A DNA stretch of 9,348 nucleotides. Origin: Candidatus Rokuibacteriota bacterium. GTDB taxonomy: Bacteria > Methylomirabilota > Methylomirabilia > Rokubacteriales > JACOUJ01. The notes beneath the pieces were generated by a model, which did no database searches, was not told the DNA's origin, and saw only the letters and a list, made by a program, of their open reading frames with translations. This document shows positions 1-6,312 of the stretch, one piece after another. Location of the stretch: the NCBI GenBank assembly GCA_016177865.1, contig JACOUJ010000024.1, positions 1-9,348 of the forward strand, read 5' to 3'. The position numbers and the translations under genes are program-made. How positions within the stretch are numbered: the stretch's first letter is position 1; each line of letters begins with the position of its first letter.

Positions 1-1
1 A

Positions 2-715
2 CGCGTCTGGGACGATGTGCTCTCGGAGCGGGACCGGGAGGTCTATCGGGAGGCGGGATACGGGACGCGGGGGGGCGGGGGCGAACACCCCGCTCTCCTC
101 GTGGTGGACGTGACGTACGATTTCGTCGGGGACAGGCCCGAGCCGATCCTCGACTCCATCAAAAAGTTCCCCAATAGCTGCGGCGAAGAGGGGTGGCGCG
201 GGATGGAGGTGATCCGCCAGCTGCTCGAACTCTGCCGTGAGCGGGAGGTTCCGATCTTTTACACCAAGGGGATGGACGATCGCTCAGCGATCACGCGGGG
301 AAGCTGGGCGTGGAAGAACGCCAAGGCCCTCAACAAGGGAGAGCTGGCCGAGCGGATCGGCAACCAGATCCCGCCTCTGATCGCGCCCGGACCGGGCGAG
401 GTGGTCATCCAGAAGACCAAGCCGAGCGCGTTCTTCGGCACGCCGCTGACGAGCTACCTGATCGCCCTCGGCGTGGACACACTCTTGGTGACCGGGACGA
501 CCACGAGCGGCTGCGTGCGGGCGACGGTCATCGACGCCTTCTCCCTCAATTTCCGGACGCTCGTCGTGGAAGAGGCGGTCTTCGACCGTGGAGAGGCGTC
601 GCACAAGATCAATCTCTTTGACATGCAGTCGAAGTATGCGGATGTAATCTCCCTGGAGGAGGCAAAGCGCTACGTCGCGGGCCTGACCTCGGCCGTGGTC
701 GGGGCAGCGCGCTGA
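2..715 (+). CDS. Isochorismatase-family amidohydrolase (N-carbamoylsarcosine amidase-like), 5' end outside window
   Basis: Cysteine hydrolase of the isochorismatase/nicotinamidase superfamily, a cytoplasmic enzyme that cleaves C-N bonds of small amides or carbamoyl compounds. Numbering from the GTG at 17, the catalytic triad is visible: Asp31 in the strand LLVVDVTYDF, Lys133 just before PSAFFGT, and Cys166 in GTTTSGCVRAT, the usual cis-peptide and nucleophile loop. The segment FPNSCGEEGW (51-60) resembles the N-carbamoylsarcosine amidase branch. The frame stays open upstream of the GTG and reads RVWDD into VLSERDREVY, which looks like the normal family N-terminus, so the true start is probably beyond the left edge. 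It stops 31 bases from the stop of the convergent ABC ATPase gene. The family covers many substrates (carbamoylsarcosine, ureidoacrylate, maleamate, nicotinamide), so family is secure and substrate unknown. The nearby monooxygenase and Ntn hydrolase hint at catabolism of a nitrogen compound. Confidence 0.9.
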   Translation, partial: RVWDDVLSERDREVYREAGYGTRGGGGEHPALLVVDVTYDFVGDRPEPILDSIKKFPNSCGEEGWRGMEVIRQLLELCREREVPIFYTKGMDDRSAITRGSWAWKNAKALNKGELAERIGNQIPPLIAPGPGEVVIQKTKPSAFFGTPLTSYLIALGVDTLLVTGTTTSGCVRATVIDAFSLNFRTLVVEEAVFDRGEASHKINLFDMQSKYADVISLEEAKRYVAGLTSAVVGAAR

Positions 716-741
716 GCGAAGCCACTATTGAGCGAACCCAC
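713..741. repeat. Short tandem direct repeat between convergent genes
   Basis: Two 13-base copies, TGAGCGAAGCCAC at 713-725 and TGAGCGAACCCAC at 729-741, differ at one base and are offset by 16 bases. The first copy contains the TGA stop of the amidohydrolase gene. The space between the two convergent stop codons is only 31 bases and shows no clear hairpin with a T-run, so no intrinsic terminator is called here. The repeat may simply be a small tandem duplication. Confidence 0.5.
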
Positions 742-746
742 ACTCT

Positions 747-1526
747 TCAGCCACGCCGATCCGCCGCCTCGCTCCGGATCAAATCCCAGACGCGGTTTCT
801 GTATTCGAGGAATTGGACCGATTTCTTCACCGTGATGTCGCGCGGGCGCGGGAGCTTGATCGTGACCTCTTCCTTGATCCTGGCGGGGCGGGTGGTCAGG
901 ACGACGACCCGATCCCCCAGATAGGCCGCCTCGTCGATGTCGTGGGTCACGAAGACGATTGTCTTCCCCGTGCGCTCCCACAGGCGGGTCAGCTCCTCCT
1001 GCATCACCTCCCGAGTCTGGGCGTCCAGCGCTCCGAACGGCTCATCCATCAAGAGGATCTTGGGATCAAAGGCGAGCACCCGCGCCAGGGCCACGCGCTG
1101 CTTCATCCCGCCCGAGATCTCGGCGGGAAAATGGTCCCGGAACTCCGTGAGTCCCATGATGTCGAGGTATTTCCTGACGATCGCCTCCCGCTCGGCCTTG
1201 GACACCCCCTGAACTTCGAGCCCCCACTCCACGTTCCCCGCCACGGTGCGCCAGGGGAAGAGGGCGAACTCCTGGAAGATCATCCCCCGGTCCGGCCCGG
1301 GTTCACGGACCTCGTGATCGAATACCCGGATACTGCCCGCTTCGGCCTTGATAAAGCCTCCGACGATGTGCAGGAACGTGCTCTTGCCGCAGCCACTGGG
1401 CCCGACCACCGTGATGAACTCCCCCACGCGCACGGTGAACCGTTCGAGGTCTAGGACCTCCAGAGGACGGCCGCTCTTGGTGTATACCTTTTTGAGACCG
1501 ACCACTTCCAGGGCCGCCACTGCCAT
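747..1526 (-). CDS. ABC transporter ATP-binding protein, nitrate/sulfonate/taurine (TauB/SsuB) type
   Basis: Cytoplasmic ATPase that powers an importer for a small organic or inorganic anion. All ABC motifs are present over 259 residues: Walker A GPSGCGKS (42-49), Q-loop Gln85, signature SGGMKQR (138-144), Walker B ILLMDE (157-162), D-loop ALD (166-168) and switch His195 in FVTHDIDEA. The FQEFALFPWRTV segment after the Q-loop and the length match the TauB/SsuB/NrtD group, which works with a TauC/SsuC-like permease and a periplasmic binding protein. Neither partner is in this window: upstream is a flavin monooxygenase after a 221-base gap, downstream a convergent gene. The ATG at 1526 suits the family start, but no strong ribosome-binding site precedes it. 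Substrate cannot be told from an ATPase alone; context suggests a nitrogenous compound, which is inference. Confidence 0.93.
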   Translation of the reverse strand: MAVAALEVVGLKKVYTKSGRPLEVLDLERFTVRVGEFITVVGPSGCGKSTFLHIVGGFIKAEAGSIRVFDHEVREPGPDRGMIFQEFALFPWRTVAGNVEWGLEVQGVSKAEREAIVRKYLDIMGLTEFRDHFPAEISGGMKQRVALARVLAFDPKILLMDEPFGALDAQTREVMQEELTRLWERTGKTIVFVTHDIDEAAYLGDRVVVLTTRPARIKEEVTIKLPRPRDITVKKSVQFLEYRNRVWDLIRSEAADRRG

Positions 1527-1747
1527 ATTGGTCTACCAGGAGGGGTGAGCCCCGCTAATCATCTCGGCCTTGCTGGCCCGTCCCTGCGGGCACTGTCCTG
1601 CCTCGGCCTCTGGTCCCCCTCCCAACCTCCCCCATGGGTTGATCACTACGTGAGCTTCGCTCTTCACGCCTCACTCTACGCCTACGCCTTTCGTAATGTG
1701 CCTGATCTTCATGAGAACTCCCCCTTCCGGGTCCCCGTTCGGTCGCG
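1527..1747. other. Intergenic region with a short interrupted minus-strand reading frame
   Basis: This is the longest stretch without a confident gene. On the minus strand, 35 bases after the monooxygenase stop, a purine-rich site (GGAAGGGGGAG) precedes an ATG at 1712-1710 with good spacing. The frame gives MKIRHITKGVGVE, then TGA, and continues open for 46 more codons (start GVKSEAHVVINPWG) to a TAG just before, and in frame with, the ABC ATPase ATG. It could be a leader peptide, a decayed small gene or chance. Two weak hairpins (4-bp stem at 1542-1553, 5-bp stem at 1576-1591) lack T-runs and are not called terminators. No convincing promoter was found. Confidence 0.35.
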
Positions 1748-2914
1748 CTAGATACGGTAGGCCAATAACCGTTCAAGCTCCTCCAACATCCGCGGTGCAT
1801 CTCTGCCGGCCCGTCGAATGCGATGATTGCGGAGCCAGCACGCGATGGGATTGGACATTTGCCCTTCGGCGCCGACCTGACGGGAGAGCCTCATCACGTT
1901 CTCAACCCGCGGCCTCCGGCGGATGACATAGCGACCCAACGCTTCCGGCAACTGCCGTGGGGCGTCCCGAGCCGCATCGACTTCCTGCGCCAAGACCGCC
2001 GCGTCCTCCATCGCCATGCCGGCGCCCTGCCCGATGTTGGGGGTGACGGCATGGGCGGCATCGCCGAGTAACGCCACTCGCTCTTTGACCCATCCTCCCC
2101 GCCGGATTTCCTCGACGTCGGTGCAGATCATCCCGTCGGTGGATTCGAGCTGTGAAAAGGCAGTCCCCACACGTTCGTTCTTGAACTCTCCAAAAAACTC
2201 CCGAAACCGGTCGGCGCTCGTCATCGCAAGTTCGCGGCTCTCAATGGGGGAATTAAAGGTCGTCCAGACGTAGAGCTGATTCTTCGAGATCGGGACCAGG
2301 CCGATCCGCTTCCCCCGCCCGAGAAACTCGGTGAAATTCTCCATTCCAAGGTTGTTCTCCACGACGAATCGATGTGATCGGTAGCCCATGTACAGAGGCT
2401 CGGTCACGCCAAACACGTGATCCCGCACCTGGGAGTGAATCCCGTCGGCTCCCACGAGAAGGTCCGCCACGAAGATCTCGCCCTGATCGGTCTCGACACG
2501 GACCTCGTCGGGCAGGAGATCAATCTTTCTGACCCTGACGCCGAATCGGACCACTCCCGATCGCAAGCCTTCGTACAGCACGTGGAGGAGGTGCGCCCGG
2601 TGGACCAGCGCCCCGATCGAAATCTTTCCGCCGCTGTACAGGGGGCGGTAATCACGTATGGCCAAGAGATTCCCCCGACGATCATAGGTCTCGCGGATCA
2701 TGTAGGGCCAGCCGCCTTGGCGCACGGCGTCGGCCAGGCCGTTTTCCTCCAGCACCCGCATCGCATTGGGGTTCATGATGATGCCGGCCCCCACCGGGTT
2801 CAACTGGGGGGCTCTTTCGAGGACCGTGACCGGCAGCCCACGGATGATGAACTCGCGGGCCAGCGAAAGCCCGCCGATGCCGCCCCCGATCGCCAGCGTC
2901 CGGATCGCCCCCAT
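1748..2914 (-). CDS. FAD-dependent aromatic-ring monooxygenase (class A flavoprotein)
   Basis: Single-component flavin hydroxylase using FAD and NAD(P)H to put oxygen on an aromatic or heteroaromatic ring, in the salicylate hydroxylase, 6-hydroxynicotinate 3-monooxygenase and HpxO urate hydroxylase superfamily. Over 388 residues it shows the dinucleotide fold IGGGIGG (9-15) with acidic Glu33 at the end of the second strand, the DG motif GADGIHS (155-161) and the GD motif ALLGDAAHAVTP (281-292) followed by NIGQGAGMAMEDA. The middle segment GRGKRIGLVPIS then a Tyr (Arg203, Tyr215) has the same spacing as the Arg and Tyr that contact urate in HpxO as I recall them, but similar residues are common in relatives. 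I chose the ATG at 2914 because it forms TAATG with the stop of the upstream Ntn hydrolase gene and begins right before the FAD fold; a farther start at 3001 would overlap that gene by 88 bases. No transmembrane segment. Substrate unknown. Confidence 0.92.
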   Translation of the reverse strand: MGAIRTLAIGGGIGGLSLAREFIIRGLPVTVLERAPQLNPVGAGIIMNPNAMRVLEENGLADAVRQGGWPYMIRETYDRRGNLLAIRDYRPLYSGGKISIGALVHRAHLLHVLYEGLRSGVVRFGVRVRKIDLLPDEVRVETDQGEIFVADLLVGADGIHSQVRDHVFGVTEPLYMGYRSHRFVVENNLGMENFTEFLGRGKRIGLVPISKNQLYVWTTFNSPIESRELAMTSADRFREFFGEFKNERVGTAFSQLESTDGMICTDVEEIRRGGWVKERVALLGDAAHAVTPNIGQGAGMAMEDAAVLAQEVDAARDAPRQLPEALGRYVIRRRPRVENVMRLSRQVGAEGQMSNPIACWLRNHRIRRAGRDAPRMLEELERLLAYRI

Positions 2915-4524
2915 TAGTAGCCGATCGCCGCCCCGCAGAGTCGGGGTTCCGATCCGCCAAACAACGCGAGGGTGACCGGGTCGATCATCACTGCGTGGCA
3001 CCCTCCAAAGTTGGTCTGACCGACCACCACCCGGTGGCCTCGCGCCTCGAGCCCGGGGATGGCGCTCTGCAGCTCTCTCTCGACATGAAGCGTCCCGTCT
3101 TCTGTGAGGGCCCAGCGGGGGGCCTCAATCGCCTCCTGGATGCCGAGCCGGTCATCCAGGTGGTTGACGAGCACCTGCTGGAGAGCCTGGGTCTGCTGAT
3201 GGCCACCCACGCACCCAATCGCCAGGTAGGGCCGGCCATCCTTTGTCACGATCACCGGGTTGAGCGTATGCCGGGGGCGCTTATGGGGCTCCAGCCGATT
3301 CACGTTGGCCGGGTCCAGAGAGAAGTCCCGGCCCCGGTTGTGGAGGAGGATCCCGGTATCGCCGGCCACGACGCCGGACCCGAACGGGTTCCTCAAGCTC
3401 CCCGTGAACGAGGCAACGTTTCCATCATGGTCCACCACCGCGAAGTACGCCGTGTTCTCCCCCAACCCGCTCCGGCGCGTCACCCCGGTCGAGGCGCGCT
3501 CCGGTTTGATCCCCTCTCGAAGCTCTCTCGCATGCGTCTTGCCGAGCATTTTCTCGACAGGAATCCGCGCACGTTGAGGGTCGGTCACGCAGGCCTCCAG
3601 GTCTCGAAAGGCGAGCCAGGCGGCCTCAACCTGAAGATGAATCCTCGCCGGTGACTCCCGCGCCATGGACGCCAGATCGAACCCCTCCAAAATATTGAGC
3701 TGTTCGAGGAGCGCGATCCCCTGAGAGTTTGGGGGAAACTCGTGGACCGCCAACCCCCGGTACTCCGTCGCGATCGGTTCAACCCATTCGGAGGTGTGAT
3801 CCGCGAGGTCGCGCATGGTCATCAGACCGCGAAAGTCCCCGAGAGCCGCGATGATCTTCTCGCCGATCACCCCCTGGTACAACGCCCCGGAGCCGTCGCG
3901 GGCGATCGTCCGGAAGGTCTCGGCGAGATTCTTCTGGACGAGGATCTCTCCGAGGCCTGGCGGTCGCCCGTTGACGAAATAGGTCGCTATGAAGTTTGGA
4001 AAATCGGTGACGGCCCTGGCCCGCGCGTGCTCGTAGTAATCGACAAGGTCGAGGTTGACCGGGACCCCTCCTTCAGCATACCGGATGGCCGGCTCCAGGA
4101 TGTCACCGAGCGACATCGTGCCGTGGCTCGCGAGGGCGCGCGCCCAGCCGTCCAGCGCGCCCGGTACGGTCACGGCCAAGGGACCGTTGACGGGAGCGCT
4201 TTCATACCCCCGCGATCGATACTCCGCGATCGTTGCCGCGTGGGCGGAGCGTCCGCTCGCATTGAGTCCAATCACCCGCCCCTCCTTCGCCGAGTAATAG
4301 AGCAGGAACGTATCCCCGCCGATGCCGATCATGGCCGGGTTCACCACGTTGTGGACGGCGGCCATGGCCACGGCGGCGTCCATCGCACTGCCGCCTTGCT
4401 GCAACACGTTGACCCCGACGAGAGAGCCCAGGGGGTGGGCGGAAGCAACCATGCCATTTCTCGCGATCGCGGTCCCGAACCGGGCAGTCACGTTCAAAGG
4501 CTGAAGGGGGCGTGGGCCGGGCAA
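2914..4524 (-). CDS. Gamma-glutamyltransferase-family Ntn hydrolase, cytoplasmic YwrD/HpxW-like type
   Basis: Self-processing N-terminal-nucleophile amidohydrolase of the GGT family. With 536 residues from 4524, Thr358 in ENTAYFAVVD aligns with the autocatalytic cleavage site and nucleophile of E. coli GGT (TTHYSVVD). The oxyanion GG is at 440-441 in CVGGHQQTQ, and NGMVASAHPLGS (23-34) and IGIGGDTF (66-73) are family hallmarks. No signal peptide is visible, unlike secreted GGTs. The usual Arg of the LDxRExAP segment, which holds the glutamate carboxylate, appears replaced (LNASGRSAH, 87-95), and the NEMDDF-type segment reads NRGRDF (396-401), so glutathione is a doubtful substrate; oxamate amidohydrolase HpxW and YwrD are better comparisons. 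The start is uncertain: 4524 is a TTG, with GTG at 4491 and ATG at 4452 as alternatives, and none has a clear ribosome-binding site. It starts 15 bases after the DUF2182 stop and overlaps the monooxygenase by one base, suggesting coupled translation. Confidence 0.9.
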   Translation of the reverse strand: MPGPRPLQPLNVTARFGTAIARNGMVASAHPLGSLVGVNVLQQGGSAMDAAVAMAAVHNVVNPAMIGIGGDTFLLYYSAKEGRVIGLNASGRSAHAATIAEYRSRGYESAPVNGPLAVTVPGALDGWARALASHGTMSLGDILEPAIRYAEGGVPVNLDLVDYYEHARARAVTDFPNFIATYFVNGRPPGLGEILVQKNLAETFRTIARDGSGALYQGVIGEKIIAALGDFRGLMTMRDLADHTSEWVEPIATEYRGLAVHEFPPNSQGIALLEQLNILEGFDLASMARESPARIHLQVEAAWLAFRDLEACVTDPQRARIPVEKMLGKTHARELREGIKPERASTGVTRRSGLGENTAYFAVVDHDGNVASFTGSLRNPFGSGVVAGDTGILLHNRGRDFSLDPANVNRLEPHKRPRHTLNPVIVTKDGRPYLAIGCVGGHQQTQALQQVLVNHLDDRLGIQEAIEAPRWALTEDGTLHVERELQSAIPGLEARGHRVVVGQTNFGGCHAVMIDPVTLALFGGSEPRLCGAAIGY

Positions 4525-4539
4525 AGCAAGGAAGAGAGG

Positions 4540-5361
4540 TTAGATGGGGCGAATCCCGAGGGTGGCGAGAAAGAGCCCCCAGACGATGAGGACGCCCCCG
4601 GCCAGCCGACTCACGAGGATGCCGCGCGCGATCACGCGTTCAACGAGGACAAACGCGGCAATGAGCGCGATCCAGGTCAGGTTCATCACCCCTCCGACGA
4701 AGAGCAACGCCATGAGCACCCAACAGCAGCCGAGGCAGTAGCCGCCGTGGTTGAGCCCCATGAGGAGGGCCCCTCCCCGTCCGTCCCTCCAGCGCGTGAA
4801 GAGAAACTCGAGGGGAGACTGACACTGCCTGAGACAGACATTCTTGAGAGGCGTGAACTGGTAGGTCCCGGCTGCAATGAGGATGATCCCACTGACGATT
4901 GGGCTGACGATTGTCAATTCCGGAGTGAGCAGCACGAGCCGGTTGAGGCGCCACTGCGCGCCGGTCGCCAGGAGGCTGAATCCTGCCCAGGTCAGGAGGT
5001 AGCCGAGGAGGAAGATTCCGGTCGGGATCACCGGGGTCCCCTGCGCGTTTCGCTTTCGATTCACGGTGGAGAAGAGGAGGAGCATGGGGGCCGCGGAGGG
5101 AAGCATCATCGCGGCCATCATGACCGCCCACATCGCCGCCGTCATCGCAAAATCGGCGATGCCCCAGGGTGCCGCCTGCGGCATTGCCATCTCACGGCTC
5201 ATGCTGATCGGCGAACCGCCCCCCACTCGGCGGAGGAGATCAAACCACGCAAGGGCCACGAGCGCGGCCAGTCCGAGCGTGACCAGCAGGTGATCACGCG
5301 CCAGCCACCGCGTCCACACCTCGCCGAGGGCTGTTTTCGCCTCTGTTGCTTGGGTGGACAC
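4540..5361 (-). CDS. DUF2182 integral membrane protein, predicted metal-binding
   Basis: Polytopic inner-membrane protein of 273 residues, family DUF2182, biochemical role unknown. About six or seven hydrophobic helices can be seen (near 24-43, 69-99, 112-133, 149-168, 200-225, 226-243 and 250-270). Family signatures are the Met-rich helix MWAVMMAAMMLPSAAPM (77-93), the segment TYQFTPLKNVCLRQCQSP (166-183) with Cys176 and Cys180, and NHGGYCLGCCWVLMALLF (204-221) with His205, Cys209, Cys212 and Cys213. This clustering of Met, Cys and His in or beside membrane helices is the reason the family is called metal-binding; which metal is not known to me. The start is GTG at 5361, two bases after the TGA of the DUF1326 gene, so the two are almost certainly co-translated; DUF1326 and DUF2182 genes are commonly neighbours. 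The Ntn hydrolase gene follows 15 bases later but need not share the function. Confidence 0.92.
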   Translation of the reverse strand: MSTQATEAKTALGEVWTRWLARDHLLVTLGLAALVALAWFDLLRRVGGGSPISMSREMAMPQAAPWGIADFAMTAAMWAVMMAAMMLPSAAPMLLLFSTVNRKRNAQGTPVIPTGIFLLGYLLTWAGFSLLATGAQWRLNRLVLLTPELTIVSPIVSGIILIAAGTYQFTPLKNVCLRQCQSPLEFLFTRWRDGRGGALLMGLNHGGYCLGCCWVLMALLFVGGVMNLTWIALIAAFVLVERVIARGILVSRLAGGVLIVWGLFLATLGIRPI

Positions 5362-5363
5362 GA

Positions 5364-5996
5364 TCAGGCCCTGAGCCCTCGGTGGGTGTGCTCGACGACG
5401 GCCAGGGTCGAGTGCGTGTTCTGGTGATCGAACTTGATCGCGCCGGTGCCCCTCAGCACCACCGCCTGGGCCACTTCCATCTCCTTATACTCCATGCCGT
5501 TTGGCATGCGAAGAATGACCCGCTGCTCGGCGCCGGTCGCGGGGATGGTCAGAGGCGCGGAGACCGTTTCGAGGAACCCTGAAACAACCACCCGAGCCTT
5601 CCGCTTCCTCTTGTCGAACTCGAAGGTGATGGGCACGAACTGGGGCTCGTACACCTTCGTGACGACGGAGGCCAAGATCTCGAACCATGGATTCCCCCCC
5701 TTCCCGCTCAAGATCTGGAGCAGGGCGTCTCTCTGCGCCTGCGTCGCCTTCTGATCAATGAACAGCTGCAGGCGACCATTCCCTTCGTGGACCGGGCCCG
5801 GCCACCACATGGTTCTGATCCAGTTGAGACCGTTTAACTTCGTCTTCCCGAAGTGGCCCTCGACGATGTGCATCCCGCCCATTCCCTCGCACCCCTTGTG
5901 TGGATACGGAACGCCGACCGTGTCGCAGGGACAGGTCGCGATGCAGTTGCAGTTCTTGATGTACTGACCCTTCATCCGCCACTTGATTGTTGCCAT
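5364..5996 (-). CDS. DUF1326 domain protein (Cys/His-rich, partner of DUF2182)
   Basis: Soluble protein of 210 residues, family DUF1326, with no known reaction. The family start is plain: a Trp-rich opening then NCNC (Cys16, Cys18), TCPC (Cys22, Cys24) and Cys36, followed by MHIVEGHFG (42-50), the PGPVHEGNG turn (66-74) and FIDQKATQAQRDALLQILSGKGG (79-101), all typical of DUF1326. His33, His43, His48 and a His cluster at the C-terminus (191, 195, 203, 205) add possible metal ligands. No signal peptide or membrane segment. The ATG at 5996 has a good ribosome-binding site (GAGAGGAG about 9 bases upstream). It sits 33 bases after a 72-residue gene and 2 bases before DUF2182, making a three-gene unit. 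A role in metal binding or delivery to DUF2182 is inference from the cysteines and the pairing. Confidence 0.92.
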   Translation of the reverse strand: MATIKWRMKGQYIKNCNCIATCPCDTVGVPYPHKGCEGMGGMHIVEGHFGKTKLNGLNWIRTMWWPGPVHEGNGRLQLFIDQKATQAQRDALLQILSGKGGNPWFEILASVVTKVYEPQFVPITFEFDKRKRKARVVVSGFLETVSAPLTIPATGAEQRVILRMPNGMEYKEMEVAQAVVLRGTGAIKFDHQNTHSTLAVVEHTHRGLRA

Positions 5997-6029
5997 GCTC
6001 CCACTCCTCTCTCGCCGGCGGTATGTTGA

Positions 6030-6248
6030 TCAGTTCGGAGACTTCAGAAATCGCGCGTCCGGGGTCGCTTTTCCGGAACGGGTGACATTCCAGGCGCCAT
6101 GGCCTTTCACTTCCAGGTGGATGGGGACCCCGAGGGTAATGGCCTGATCCACGCAGTGGCGGAGGACGTCCTCCGGTCCCGCGGCCTCCCAATTTCCGTC
6201 AAAAGCCACTTCGGGATGAGGGCACTTGATCACGACCTTCAGGACCAT
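6030..6248 (-). CDS. Small hypothetical protein (72 aa) heading the DUF1326/DUF2182 unit
   Basis: I do not recognise this family. It encodes 72 residues, mixed and soluble, with no signal peptide or membrane helix. Visible features are a KCPHPE motif (8-13), a His-Cys pair (31-32), and two more His (44, 50) within HLEVKGHGAWN, which could bind a metal or simply be scattered. The predicted pattern is a small alpha/beta fold: a beta strand at 2-8, a helix at about 24-38 and a strand at 41-49. It is judged real because the ATG at 6248 has a Shine-Dalgarno-like AAGGTGAGG a few bases upstream, it is co-directional, and it fits tightly between corA (64 bases upstream) and DUF1326 (33 bases downstream). 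An overlapping plus-strand frame has no such support. Confidence 0.7.
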   Translation of the reverse strand: MVLKVVIKCPHPEVAFDGNWEAAGPEDVLRHCVDQAITLGVPIHLEVKGHGAWNVTRSGKATPDARFLKSPN

Positions 6249-6312
6249 CGCCTCACCTTAGCACGACCTCATTTTCCCCGCCACCCCGCGTGCCCGACAG
6301 GTCTTTTCTGCC

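Noticed and set aside
17..19. GTG at 17 as the true start of the isochorismatase-family gene
   Set aside because: The frame remains open to the left edge and reads RVWDD, a good fit for the family N-terminus, so the start is probably outside the window.
1542..1591. Intrinsic terminator in the gap upstream of the ABC gene
   Set aside because: Only 4- and 5-bp stems are present and neither is followed by a T-run on either strand.
2915..3001. Earlier start (3001) for the flavin monooxygenase, adding 29 residues
   Set aside because: The extra residues would overlap the Ntn hydrolase gene and lack family character; the ATG at 2914 sits directly before the FAD-binding strand and forms TAATG with the upstream stop.
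3742..5427. Long open plus-strand frame of 561 codons opposite the Ntn hydrolase and DUF2182 genes
   Set aside because: Its product is a low-complexity mix rich in Arg, His, Glu and Pro with no domain, and it is exactly antisense to two well-supported genes. It is the usual artefact of GC-rich codon use.
4540..5996. DUF2182 mistaken for a DUF2282/DUF692 bufferin copper system
   Set aside because: The names are similar, but the motifs here (NCNC/TCPC protein and a Met/Cys-rich polytopic membrane protein) are those of DUF1326 and DUF2182, a different pair.
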